A DNA stretch of 64,000 nucleotides, from the NCBI GenBank assembly GCA_949948735.1, contig CATLGV010000009.1:1-64000 (forward strand), given 5' to 3'. This document shows, piece by piece, positions 25,151 to 34,377 of this stretch (positions are counted from its first letter, which is position 1; every line of letters begins with the position of its first letter). The translations under genes were made by a program, and so were the position numbers. The DNA comes from an uncultured Lachnospiraceae bacterium. Lineage in GTDB: Bacteria > Bacillota > Clostridia > Lachnospirales > Lachnospiraceae. A model generated the notes under the pieces. It made no database searches. It was not told the origin of the DNA and was given only the letters and a program-made list of their open reading frames with translations.

Positions 25151-27063
25151 CGGACAGGCGCACAAAGGGAACGGTGGGCAGATGGTGTGCGGTGTCGTGC
25201 TTCACGCTGGCGCTTGTGCTTGTTCCCGCGGTATTTTTTGATTTTTATTACGATTTAAATGACGATACGGCAATCAAGGACATTTTGTCAGGAACGTATA
25301 CAGGAGCGCCGAGCGGGTACAGTATACAAATGCTGTTTCCGCTGTCGTGGGTGATTGCCGCTGCCTACAGGGTCCTTCCGGCGGTTCCGTGGTACGGCCT
25401 GTTTCTGTGCGTGTGTCAGTTTGGCGTGTTTTCGCTGATGGCATGGCGGCTTGTGGGACTGATGAAAAGGAACATAACCCGGTTTGCGGCGCTTTGCGTG
25501 CTCGGGCTTGCGGCGCTTGGACTTTTTCTGCGGGAGCTGACGATGATACAGTACAGCGTCACCTCCGGTCTCTGCATGGCGTGCGCGGTGTTTTTGTTCC
25601 TTACCGGGGACAGGACGGATAAGCCCTCCGCGTTTTTCCGGCGCAATGCAGTGCCGGCGCTGCTGGTGGTGCTGTCTTTTATGATTCGGACAGAGATGTG
25701 CATGATGCTGATGCCGTTTCTGGCCTTTGCGGGACTGGTGAAATGGGGCGGCGAGGAGCGGATATTTACAGCCGCGAATTTCAGAAAATACCTGTTTTTG
25801 TTTGCGGGCGCGATGATTGGCATACTGGCGGCATTTTCGCTTGACAGTCTGGCGTACAGCGGAAGCGAATGGCAGAGCTTCAGGCGCTTTTTCGATGCAC
25901 GCACGAAGCTGTATGATTTTTATGATCTGCCGCCCTATGATGCGGAAAATGAGGAATTTTACGCATCCATCGGTTTGTCGCGGGAATCGTTTACACTGCT
26001 TGAGAATTATAACTTTGCGCTGGACGAATCCATTGACGCGTGGATGCTGGAGTCCATAGCGGCATATCAGCGGCAGCGCGCATATGAGGGAAAAGGGCTT
26101 CATGCCACGCTGGGCTATGTGACAAAGAACAGCCCCGGGGAGGCGCTGTGGCTCTATCGGGCACATCTGCTGTCGGGAATCGGCAGTCTTGGCAGGGGAT
26201 TTCTTAAGGGAAGCCCAGCCGCGGGGGAAACCGGGGCGCTGTCGGGCGAGGCGGTGGGCGGTTATGCGGTGCTTGGCGCATATGCAATCTATGTGCTGGT
26301 GTGCGTGCTGCCGGCGTCCCGTGGGAAAAAATGGAGGAATGTCGTTAAAATTCTTGCGCTTGCGGTTATCCGCAGTGTTTTGTGGTTATATTTATATATG
26401 GTAGACAGGGCGCTTTCCCGTGTGACGATTCCGCTGCTGATGGCCGAGCTTTCGGTGCTGTCGGGGCTGATACTTGCGGATTGCCCGCGTGATACACATA
26501 AGGCGCACGGCAAGGAAGCGGATTTTCTTGGCGGTATGACGAATACGGTAATCTGTATACTGGGGATTTTGTTCCTGGCGGCAGCCTTTTGGAACGGTTT
26601 TAACCGGACTGCAAACGAGTATCAGGCAAGGGCGCTGGCAGATGAGCGCTGGGACGCGCTGAAGGGCTACTGTGCCGCAAATGAGGACTGCTTTTATGTG
26701 ATTGACGTATATTCCTCAACGTCTTATAACGGGGCGCCGTATTCGGAAAAGATTTTTAAGAATGTGGATAATTCTTACCGGAATTTTGACATTTGCGGCG
26801 GATGGGCGGCAAAGAGCCCTCTGTACAGGTCGAAGCTTGCCCGGGCCGGCTTTCGGGATGTTCAAAATGCCCTCTGCGCCAGGAAAACAGGCGCGGGTGC
26901 GAAGGCTTATTTTGTTGCGTCGTTCGACAAGGATTTGTCGTGGCTTGGCGCTTATTACGAAAAGCGTGGGATTGCGGCGGCGCCTGTCTGTGTAGATACC
27001 ATATATACATCGGCGGGGACGCCTGCGTTTTCGGTGTATGAGCTGAGGGCGGCGGACTCCTGA
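25147..27063 (+). CDS. Large polytopic membrane protein, unknown function (GT-C-like layout)
   Basis: A 638-residue protein. The first helix (about residues 14-34) is followed by an outer loop DFYYDLNDDTAIKDILSGTY with a DD pair near residue 45, then about nine more helices. A soluble end of about 120 residues (ANEDCFYVIDVYSSTSYNGA onwards) is predicted to lie outside. An acidic pair in the first outer loop plus a C-terminal outer domain is the layout of GT-C glycosyltransferases that use polyprenyl-phosphate sugars. I do not recognise the family by name. It overlaps the aminotransferase by ATGA and is followed by a GNAT and a GtrB-like gene, which would supply such a donor. Confidence 0.6.
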   Translation: MTDRRTKGTVGRWCAVSCFTLALVLVPAVFFDFYYDLNDDTAIKDILSGTYTGAPSGYSIQMLFPLSWVIAAAYRVLPAVPWYGLFLCVCQFGVFSLMAWRLVGLMKRNITRFAALCVLGLAALGLFLRELTMIQYSVTSGLCMACAVFLFLTGDRTDKPSAFFRRNAVPALLVVLSFMIRTEMCMMLMPFLAFAGLVKWGGEERIFTAANFRKYLFLFAGAMIGILAAFSLDSLAYSGSEWQSFRRFFDARTKLYDFYDLPPYDAENEEFYASIGLSRESFTLLENYNFALDESIDAWMLESIAAYQRQRAYEGKGLHATLGYVTKNSPGEALWLYRAHLLSGIGSLGRGFLKGSPAAGETGALSGEAVGGYAVLGAYAIYVLVCVLPASRGKKWRNVVKILALAVIRSVLWLYLYMVDRALSRVTIPLLMAELSVLSGLILADCPRDTHKAHGKEADFLGGMTNTVICILGILFLAAAFWNGFNRTANEYQARALADERWDALKGYCAANEDCFYVIDVYSSTSYNGAPYSEKIFKNVDNSYRNFDICGGWAAKSPLYRSKLARAGFRDVQNALCARKTGAGAKAYFVASFDKDLSWLGAYYEKRGIAAAPVCVDTIYTSAGTPAFSVYELRAADS

Positions 27064-27093
27064 GTGAGGGCTGTGGAATAAGATGAGAGAGGC

Positions 27094-27645
27094 ATGACAG
27101 ATATGGAACCAGTGAAAAAGGATTTGAAGCTCCGCGGACAGAGGATTTACCTCCGGCCTATTACGGAGGAGGATACTGCGCGGGTGGTGCGATGGAGAAA
27201 CGAGAAATCGGTAGTGGAAAATTTTATATACAGAAAGCCGATATCCGAGGCGGAGCATCGGGAATGGCTCAAAAGCAAGGTGGAGACAGGGCTTGTGCAT
27301 CAGTTGATTGTCTGCCGTAATGAGGATGACGCGCCGCTGGGGTGCGTTTATCTGCAGAACTTTGAGGAGACCAACAGAAAGGCCGAGGAGGGAATTTTCC
27401 TGGGAGAGCGCGGGCTGTGCGGAAGCGGTATCGGCACGGAGGCGGCGAAGCTGATGCTGTCCTATGCCTTTGATACATTGGGGCTTCATAAGCTTGTGGC
27501 AAGGGTGCTGGCGTTTAACCGCTCCAGTATCCGCATGCATGAGAAGGCGGGCTACACACAGGAGGCATACTTAAAGGAAGAACTGTTCCTGAACGGAAAG
27601 TACGAGGATTTGATTTTATTCGGTGCGATAAATCCTGAAAGATAG
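27094..27645 (+). CDS. GNAT acetyltransferase (RimJ/RimL type), likely amino-sugar acetylase
   Basis: A 183-residue GNAT. The opening LRGQRIYLRPITEEDTARVV and RWRNEKSVVENF are RimJ/L-like; the acetyl-CoA loop is GLCGSGIGTEAAKLMLSYAF at about residues 110-129, and RVLAFNRSSIRMHEKAGY follows. This family includes acetylases for 4-amino or 3-amino dideoxy sugars. Standing 1.9 kb after a WecE-type aminotransferase, it probably plays the part of WecD, making Fuc4NAc or a related sugar; that is inference. A housekeeping ribosomal acetylase is the alternative and is less likely in this context. Confidence 0.75.
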   Translation: MTDMEPVKKDLKLRGQRIYLRPITEEDTARVVRWRNEKSVVENFIYRKPISEAEHREWLKSKVETGLVHQLIVCRNEDDAPLGCVYLQNFEETNRKAEEGIFLGERGLCGSGIGTEAAKLMLSYAFDTLGLHKLVARVLAFNRSSIRMHEKAGYTQEAYLKEELFLNGKYEDLILFGAINPER

Positions 27646-27671
27646 GGAGACGCCTCGGAATGGAGGAAGAG

Positions 27672-28643
27672 ATGGACAAGGTCAGTTTTGTCATTCCGTG
27701 TTACAGAAGCGAGCAGACGCTGGAGCCGGTGGTGCAGGAAATCCGGGACACAATGCGGGGAATAACGGCTTATGAATATGATATTATTCTGGTGAACGAC
27801 TGCTCGCCGGACGATACCTTTGCGGTGATTCGCAGGCTCTGTGAGGAATACGATAATATTACGGGGATTCATCTGGCGAAAAATTTCGGACAGCATGCGG
27901 CGTTGATGGCGGGACTGCGGCGGTCGGACGGGGATATCGTGGTGTGTCTGGACGACGACGGGCAGACGCCTGCCGACGAGGTTGGGAAGCTGCTGGAGGA
28001 GATAGAAAACGGGCGGGATGTCGTCTATGCAAGCTACACAGCCAAAAAGCACAATGCATTCCGGAATTTCGGGACCTGGATGAATGACCTGATGACGCGG
28101 GTCATGCTGGGTAAGCCCCGGGAGCTGCATATTACCAGCTATTTCGCGGCAAGGCGCTTTGTGGTGGACAGCATGCTGGAATACGAGAACTGCTATCCCT
28201 ATATTATCGGCCTTGTGCTGCGTGCGACCAAAAATATTTCAAACGTACCCGTAAAGCACCGCAGCCGCGAGATCGGTACCTCGGGATATACGCTGAAGAA
28301 GCTGTTAGGGCTCTGGTTTAACGGATTTACGGCGTTTTCTATCCTGCCGCTGCGCATCGCGACCGTGGCGGGATGTATATTTGCGGCAAGCGGCTTTATA
28401 TATGGCATCTATACGATTATCAAGAAATTTGTGCGGCCGGATGTGCCGCTTGGTTTCAGCTCGCTGATGGCTGCGCTTGTGTTTATCGGCGGGATGCTTA
28501 TGATTATGCTGGGGCTGATCGGAGAGTATATCGGACGGATTTATATCAGCATCAATCATTCCCCGCAGTATGTGATTCGGGAAGTGATTGACGCGGGCGG
28601 CAGCAGGCCGGAGGAGACACGGGACGGCTCCGGGAAAGAATAG
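27672..28643 (+). CDS. GtrB/ArnC-like polyprenyl-phosphate glycosyltransferase (GT2)
   Basis: A 323-residue GT2 of the DPM1/GtrB class. The catalytic part has VSFVIPCYRSEQTL, ILVNDCSPDD, LAKNFGQHAALMAGL and VCLDDDGQTPADE. Two C-terminal membrane helices (about residues 230-255 and 265-290) and the ending IGEYIGRIYISINHSPQYVI are the marks of enzymes that load a sugar on undecaprenyl phosphate. I chose ATG 27672, served by GGAGGAAG at 27661-27668, over ATG 27660. Its position after the aminotransferase and GNAT suggests that it makes an Und-P-linked amino sugar for use outside the membrane. Confidence 0.85.
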   Translation: MDKVSFVIPCYRSEQTLEPVVQEIRDTMRGITAYEYDIILVNDCSPDDTFAVIRRLCEEYDNITGIHLAKNFGQHAALMAGLRRSDGDIVVCLDDDGQTPADEVGKLLEEIENGRDVVYASYTAKKHNAFRNFGTWMNDLMTRVMLGKPRELHITSYFAARRFVVDSMLEYENCYPYIIGLVLRATKNISNVPVKHRSREIGTSGYTLKKLLGLWFNGFTAFSILPLRIATVAGCIFAASGFIYGIYTIIKKFVRPDVPLGFSSLMAALVFIGGMLMIMLGLIGEYIGRIYISINHSPQYVIREVIDAGGSRPEETRDGSGKE

Positions 28644-28681
28644 AGCGGCTGCAATTATGTTAAAAGGAGCAGGGAACAGGG

Positions 28682-31291
28682 TTGGAGTTTTTAAGGAGTG
28701 TATTGTCAGATCAAAAGCATGTGAAAAGAAACGCGGGGATACAGATACTGATGGCGACCCTTACCTTTATGCTGCTTATCAGGGCTTATCCCCTGCAAAT
28801 CGTGCAAAACCATGAAATATCAAGGCAGCAGGCTGTCCGGCCCGCAGAGGTCAGTGCCTTAACCGGGGACGCCTTTACCGCGCAGGATAAGAAGCTCCAG
28901 ACGGTATACTTTTCGCAGGAGCATTTGTACCGGATTGTGCTGTACCTGAACTGCACGATACCGGAGCGGGAGCCGATTATAGCCAAGGAGGTGCAGGATG
29001 ACGAGGAGCGGGTGCTGCTTCGGCAGGCGGTGGTATTCCGGCTCTACAACGACGATTTTTCCTGTATTTATGAAGAGAAATACAGCTGCAGGAGGATTGC
29101 GCGGGACGGATATATGAGCGTATCCGTCGATATGGATGTGGACACGCAGCAGGCGTATTATTATGAGCTTTTGATCCCGGAGGACTGCGGCGTGTATCTT
29201 GAGCTGCCGACCGCGGACAGAGGCGCGCTGGACCAGCCGGAGAACAGCACGCTGTATATTGACGGCGTTATCAATGACGAGGTCTGCCTGATTGCGGATT
29301 TTGACTATACCAGTCCTTTGCCGGTATGGGGCATTCTGCTTTACGACGCGGTGATTATCGCGGTATCGGCGGCGCTGTATGTGCTTATTATGCTGGGAAT
29401 CGGCTATTGGGACTGGCGGTTTGGCGCCTGCTCGGGCATGCTGGATAAATGCGCAAGAGCGCTGGCAAGCGTATTCGCGAGCGCCGCGGCGGTTTTCCTG
29501 TTTTGGTTCTGCGTGGTGCAAAATAAATTCGGTGGAGCGGCGTGGGACAGGCTGTTTTACACGGCGGCGATTGTCGTAGGGCTTCTGTGGACGGCGGGCG
29601 CGCTGTGGCTGCCGTTCTGGTATCCGAAAAAGCAAAAGAGAGCGCCTGCTCCGGCAGAGCGGCGGTTTTCCTTTCTCTGGCGCAATTATATACAGACTGT
29701 AAGCTTTGGATTTTTATTTTATGCGCTGTGCGGGTATGTGAATGCGGACAGGGAATACTATCATATTGTAAATACGCGCTGGATGCTGATTTTTCTTGCG
29801 ATTGCGTTTTTGATGATGTTCAGTGAGAAGCAGTTTTTCAATCTGCTGAGCGCGGTGTGGCTTGTCGTGGGCGCAGTCTGCGCGGCGGTGTACTGCGGCA
29901 GCATTACGGGGGGAGAAGACGCGCTTGCGATTGCGCGGCTTACCTGCGGGGCTGTGATCGCGTGGGGACTTTTGATTCTCAATATCCTGCTGCAGCTGCG
30001 GATAAAAAGAAACGACCGGGCGTCGGTGCGGGAGGCGGTTTTGACGCACAGGCCGCAGGCAGTGTATGCTGCGCTGTGGGTGGTTTTTACGCTGCTGATG
30101 TGGGGCTACCGTTATGAAAAGGTTTGGGTGTTTACGGCTGTTTTGCCGTTTCTTTCGATGGTCTTTTTCCGGTTTACGCCGGCGGCCAAAAGCCGGTTTC
30201 TGAAGAATTTTACAAACGGAATTCTGCTGAGCTTTGGCCTTGTGGTCCTGTTCTGCCTGCATCACAGGCCGTATCACTATTGGATGCGCTACGGCGGGCT
30301 GTTTCATACCGTTGCCTGCAACGGCATGTATCTGGCGGTGGTGCTGGGCGCTGCCGTGGGGAAGCTTTACGGCAGGCTCAGGGATAACGGATATATGTTA
30401 CGCAGGTGCTTTTATGAGCTTTCGCTGTCGGCATGCGTTATCGGGTTTATTATCCTTACCATGGCAAGGACAGCCTTCGTCACGCTGGCGCTTACAGTGA
30501 TTATGGTAGCGGCGCTGGCTGCCGTTACATATCGGAAGACGCCTGCGAGAGTCGTGCAGGAGCTGGCGCTGCTGGCAGGTGCGGCAGCGGTGTGTTTTCC
30601 GGTGGTATTTACGGCGGTAAGGATGGTGCCGGCGGCAGCGGATGATCCTGTCCGGTATGATATTGAATTTCAGGACGACAGCCTTATGATACAGCGGGGA
30701 GACCCGATTGATTCCGAGCAGTACATGACGATAGAACGTTTTTTTGCCGTATTCTTTGGCAGATTTGCCCATGAACCGGACGACGGGGAGGCGTCGAATC
30801 GTACGGATCAGGCCGTTCAGGGAGAAGGGCTGCTGGCGTATACGGGCAATGATTTTGCCGGCATGGAGATATACCGGGCCGCGGAGGATGAAGACGGAAC
30901 CGTGTCGACGGGCGCGGGCAGAGACATCTCCAACGGGCGTTTTGAGATATATAAGACTTACTTCAGGGCGCTGGAGCTGAAGGGGCATCCGGGTATGGGA
31001 CCGCCCGACAGCAGAGGGGAGGATCTTGCGCATGCGCATAATTCGTATTTGCAGGTGGCGTATAATTTTGGTATGATAGCAGGGGTGGTATTTTTATCCA
31101 TATGCGCGCTGGCGCTGTGGAGCGCTGCGCGGCTTGTCGTGACACAGGGCAGGCAGTACAGTATTTATATGGTGCCGTATGCGCTGGTGGTTGTCTTCGG
31201 GGCCGTCAGTCTTACGGAATGGGCGTTTCATCCCTGTATTCCGGCCGGCTTTTGCTTTTTGATTTTGCAGGTGGTTCTGATGCGCCAATAG
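28682..31291 (+). CDS. O-antigen-ligase-like membrane protein with N-terminal outer domain
   Basis: An 869-residue protein. One helix at about residues 20-38 is followed by about 170 beta-rich, presumably extracytoplasmic residues. Then come about eleven helices, with a second outer loop of about 90 residues before the last ones. That loop ends in LAHAHNSYLQVAYNFGMIAG, which matches the H-x-H-N-x-x-L signature of the Wzy_C/WaaL ligase family. Such enzymes transfer polyprenyl-diphosphate-linked glycan to an acceptor or polymerise it. The N-terminal beta domain is not part of standard ligases. It starts with TTG 28682, after AAAAGGAG at 28662-28669 (spacing 12). Acceptor unknown. Confidence 0.75.
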   Translation: MEFLRSVLSDQKHVKRNAGIQILMATLTFMLLIRAYPLQIVQNHEISRQQAVRPAEVSALTGDAFTAQDKKLQTVYFSQEHLYRIVLYLNCTIPEREPIIAKEVQDDEERVLLRQAVVFRLYNDDFSCIYEEKYSCRRIARDGYMSVSVDMDVDTQQAYYYELLIPEDCGVYLELPTADRGALDQPENSTLYIDGVINDEVCLIADFDYTSPLPVWGILLYDAVIIAVSAALYVLIMLGIGYWDWRFGACSGMLDKCARALASVFASAAAVFLFWFCVVQNKFGGAAWDRLFYTAAIVVGLLWTAGALWLPFWYPKKQKRAPAPAERRFSFLWRNYIQTVSFGFLFYALCGYVNADREYYHIVNTRWMLIFLAIAFLMMFSEKQFFNLLSAVWLVVGAVCAAVYCGSITGGEDALAIARLTCGAVIAWGLLILNILLQLRIKRNDRASVREAVLTHRPQAVYAALWVVFTLLMWGYRYEKVWVFTAVLPFLSMVFFRFTPAAKSRFLKNFTNGILLSFGLVVLFCLHHRPYHYWMRYGGLFHTVACNGMYLAVVLGAAVGKLYGRLRDNGYMLRRCFYELSLSACVIGFIILTMARTAFVTLALTVIMVAALAAVTYRKTPARVVQELALLAGAAAVCFPVVFTAVRMVPAAADDPVRYDIEFQDDSLMIQRGDPIDSEQYMTIERFFAVFFGRFAHEPDDGEASNRTDQAVQGEGLLAYTGNDFAGMEIYRAAEDEDGTVSTGAGRDISNGRFEIYKTYFRALELKGHPGMGPPDSRGEDLAHAHNSYLQVAYNFGMIAGVVFLSICALALWSAARLVVTQGRQYSIYMVPYALVVVFGAVSLTEWAFHPCIPAGFCFLILQVVLMRQ

Positions 31292-31328
31292 TAATGCCGG
31301 ACAGGCAGAAGGAAGGCAAGTTGAAGTT

Positions 31329-33197
31329 ATGAAGCTGTTGAACCGTGTGAATATCCAGCTTTTACAGAGAAAGGTTGTGCTGGTACTAATCGATATTATG
31401 ACGGTATGCGTGTCAAGCATCATACCCTTGTGGATACGCTTTGAGCTGAAATATTCGGATATTCCCGAGATGTATCTGACGTCGGCATGGGATTTTATGC
31501 TGATCAATGTGGTCATTACGCTGATCGTGTTTTATTTGTTCCGGCTGTATCACAGCTTATGGGCGTTCGCGGGTCCTACGGAGGCGCAGAATATTGTGGC
31601 TGCGTGTTTTTTGTGTGCGGTTCTGAACTTTGTCGGAATGCGTCTGCTGGCGTATCCGATACCGAGAAGCTATTATTTTATGTATGCGATGGTGCTTACC
31701 GTGATTACCACAGGCGGCAGGTTCTCCTACAGGATTATGCGGGGAATGAAGCATAAGCGGCAGAATCGCAAAAACGGCACCCGAGTGATGATTATCGGCG
31801 CCGGGGACGCGGGCAATACGGTGATTAAAGAAATCGCCAACAGCAATTACAGCACGATGACAATCAAGTGCATTATCGACGACAATGAGAACAAATGGGG
31901 AAGGTTTATACAGGGCATTAAGATTGTCGGCGGCAGGGACAGGATTGTCGAGTACGCGGCCCTCTACGGAATCGATGAGATCATTATCGCGATTCCCTCC
32001 GCGAGCCGTCCTACCATGCGCGCAATTGTAGAGATCTGTAAAGAGACGAGCTGCAAGCTGCGTACCCTGCCGGGGATTTATCAGCTTGTGAACGGCGAGG
32101 TTAAGGTCAGCAAGCTGCGGAATGTGGATGTGGAGGATTTGCTGGGCCGAGATCCGATCAAGGTGGATTTGGAGTCCATTCTGAACGAGGTGCGGGGCAA
32201 GACCATTATGGTGACCGGCGGCGGCGGGTCGATTGGCAGCGAGCTCTGCCGGCAGATTGCCGGGCATCAGCCCGCGCGGCTGGTGATTGTGGATATTTAT
32301 GAAAACAGCACCTATGAGATACAGCAGGAGCTGAAGTCCAAATATCCAAGGCTGGATTTGATTGTCCTGATTGCGTCTGTGCGCAATACCAACCGCATGA
32401 ACCGTATTATGCAGGAGTACCGTCCGGATGTAATCTATCACGCGGCGGCGCACAAGCATGTGCCCCTGATGGAGGAAAGCCCGAACGAGGCGATTAAGAA
32501 CAATGTCTTTGGCACCTGGAAGACGGCGCAGGCCGCGGTGCAGAACGGCGTGAAGAAGTTCGTGCTGATTTCGACGGATAAGGCGGTAAATCCCACGAAC
32601 ATTATGGGCGCCAGCAAGCGCATCTGCGAAATGATTATCCAGACCTACAACAGGCATTATGATACGGAGTTTGTGGCGGTGCGCTTTGGCAATGTACTGG
32701 GGAGCAACGGCAGTGTTATACCGCTGTTTAAGAAGCAGATTGCCGCGGGCGGGCCGGTGACGGTGACGCATCCGGACATTATCCGGTACTTTATGACGAT
32801 TCCGGAGGCGGTTTCTCTGGTGCTGCAGGCAGGCGTTTACGCCAGGGGCGGAGAAATCTTTGTTCTGGATATGGGAGAGCCGGTCAAAATCCTGGATCTG
32901 GCGAAAAATCTGATACGCCTGTCGGGCTATAAGCTGGATGAGGATATCCGGATAGAATTTACGGGGCTGCGTCCGGGAGAAAAGCTCTATGAGGAGCTTC
33001 TGATGAACGAGGAGGGGCTGACCGACACGGCGAACAAGCTGATTCATATCGGGAAGCCGATAGAATTTGACGAGTCTAAATTCTATGTGCAGCTGAATAA
33101 TCTGAAGCAGGCAGTGGAAAACGAGTGTGCGGATGTGCGTCCCCTGATTCAGGAGATTGTGCCGACTTATATACCGAAGAAGAGGACAGAGGATTAA
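31329..33197 (+). CDS. pglF: Membrane UDP-GlcNAc 4,6-dehydratase (PglF/CapD type)
   Basis: A 622-residue protein with four N-terminal membrane helices (residues about 15-120) and a CoA-binding-like Rossmann unit with IIGAGDAGN at about residues 154-162. The SDR catalytic domain follows: VTGGGGSIGSELCRQ at about residues 293-307, YHAAAHKHVPLME near 375 and STDKAVNPTNIMGASKR near 415. In PglF the usual SDR tyrosine is replaced, here by Met in NIMGASK, as in the family. It converts UDP-GlcNAc to the 4-keto-6-deoxy sugar in UDP-diNAc-bacillosamine or QuiNAc4N synthesis. PglE and PglC follow directly. Confidence 0.9.
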   Translation: MKLLNRVNIQLLQRKVVLVLIDIMTVCVSSIIPLWIRFELKYSDIPEMYLTSAWDFMLINVVITLIVFYLFRLYHSLWAFAGPTEAQNIVAACFLCAVLNFVGMRLLAYPIPRSYYFMYAMVLTVITTGGRFSYRIMRGMKHKRQNRKNGTRVMIIGAGDAGNTVIKEIANSNYSTMTIKCIIDDNENKWGRFIQGIKIVGGRDRIVEYAALYGIDEIIIAIPSASRPTMRAIVEICKETSCKLRTLPGIYQLVNGEVKVSKLRNVDVEDLLGRDPIKVDLESILNEVRGKTIMVTGGGGSIGSELCRQIAGHQPARLVIVDIYENSTYEIQQELKSKYPRLDLIVLIASVRNTNRMNRIMQEYRPDVIYHAAAHKHVPLMEESPNEAIKNNVFGTWKTAQAAVQNGVKKFVLISTDKAVNPTNIMGASKRICEMIIQTYNRHYDTEFVAVRFGNVLGSNGSVIPLFKKQIAAGGPVTVTHPDIIRYFMTIPEAVSLVLQAGVYARGGEIFVLDMGEPVKILDLAKNLIRLSGYKLDEDIRIEFTGLRPGEKLYEELLMNEEGLTDTANKLIHIGKPIEFDESKFYVQLNNLKQAVENECADVRPLIQEIVPTYIPKKRTED

Positions 33198-33212
33198 AAG
33201 GGAGGTTTTGCA

Positions 33213-34352
33213 ATGTCAGAGAATGAGAAAAGCAGGCGGATTTATCTGTCTTCACCGACGATGCACGGTGAGGAGCAGCGTTTTGTGGCGGAGGCATTCG
33301 ATACGAACTGGGTCGCGCCGCTCGGGCCGAATGTGAACGGCTTTGAGACGGAGATGGCGGCATATACGGGCTGCGGCTATGCGGCGGCGCTCAGCGCGGG
33401 GACGGCTGCAATTCATCTGGGCCTGAAGCTGCTGGGGGTACAGCGGGGCGACGTTGTTTTCGTGTCCTCCCTGACCTTTTCCGCAAGCTGTAATCCGATT
33501 GTGTATGAGGGCGCAAAGCCGGTGTTTATCGACGCGGAGCCGGATACCTGGAATATGTCCCCCGGGGCGCTTGAGCGCGCCTTTGAGAAATATCCGAATC
33601 CGAAGGCGGTAGTGGTGGTGCATCTGTACGGAACGCCCGCAAAGCTGGATGAGATTATGGAAATCTGCAGCCGGCATCAGGTACCGGTGCTTGAGGACGC
33701 GGCGGAGTCCCTTGGATCTACATACAAGGGCGTGTATACAGGCACCTTTGGCCGCATCGGCGTCTACTCCTTTAACGGAAACAAAATCATTACGACCTCC
33801 GGCGGCGGCATGCTGGTGTCGAAGGAGGAGGCGCTCGTACAGGAGGCGCGGGTGCTTTCCACACAGGCGCGTGACGCGGCAAGGCACTATCAGCATTCCA
33901 AAATCGGATACAATTACAGGATGAGCAATGTCGTCGCGGGCATCGGCAGAGGGCAGCTTTTGCACATGGATGCGCATAAGGCCCTGAAAAACAAAATATA
34001 TTATAGGTATAAAGAAGCGTTTGCGGACATGGACGAGATTTCCATGAATCCCATGAACCCTGACGGGGATGCGAACAACTGGCTTTCGTGCATAACGCTT
34101 AAGGAGGGCTGCCGCGTGACACCCACGGCGGTGATGGATGCGCTTGAGGCGGAGAATATCGAGTCGCGCCCGATCTGGAAGCCGATGAATTTGCAGCCGG
34201 TATTTGCGGACTGTGACTTTTTCAACCATAACGCGGACGGAATCAGCGTGGGCGAGGACATCTTTAACAGAGGGCTGTGCCTGCCAAGCGACATTAAGAA
34301 TACGGATGCGGATATGGAGCGGATTATCGGCATTATCAGAGGCCTGTTTTAG
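33213..34352 (+). CDS. pglE: UDP-4-amino sugar aminotransferase (PglE/EpsN type)
   Basis: A 379-residue DegT-family PLP aminotransferase. IYLSSPTMHGEEQRFVAEAF and NWVAPLGPNVNGFE at the start are the PglE/EpsN/PglC-cluster form; the PLP lysine is in YSFNGNKIITTSGGGM at about residue 191. It would aminate the PglF product to UDP-4-amino-4,6-dideoxy-GlcNAc. GGGAGG precedes ATG 33213, 15 bases after pglF. Context makes the assignment strong; a biochemically distinct 4-amino sugar cannot be excluded. Confidence 0.9.
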   Translation: MSENEKSRRIYLSSPTMHGEEQRFVAEAFDTNWVAPLGPNVNGFETEMAAYTGCGYAAALSAGTAAIHLGLKLLGVQRGDVVFVSSLTFSASCNPIVYEGAKPVFIDAEPDTWNMSPGALERAFEKYPNPKAVVVVHLYGTPAKLDEIMEICSRHQVPVLEDAAESLGSTYKGVYTGTFGRIGVYSFNGNKIITTSGGGMLVSKEEALVQEARVLSTQARDAARHYQHSKIGYNYRMSNVVAGIGRGQLLHMDAHKALKNKIYYRYKEAFADMDEISMNPMNPDGDANNWLSCITLKEGCRVTPTAVMDALEAENIESRPIWKPMNLQPVFADCDFFNHNADGISVGEDIFNRGLCLPSDIKNTDADMERIIGIIRGLF

Positions 34353-34377
34353 GTGTAAACACGGAAAGGAGGCTTGT

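Noticed and set aside
31557-33047. Long minus-strand open frame opposite pglF
   Set aside because: It mirrors a clearly coding plus-strand gene; the translation is basic and low in motifs, as expected from GC-rich third positions.
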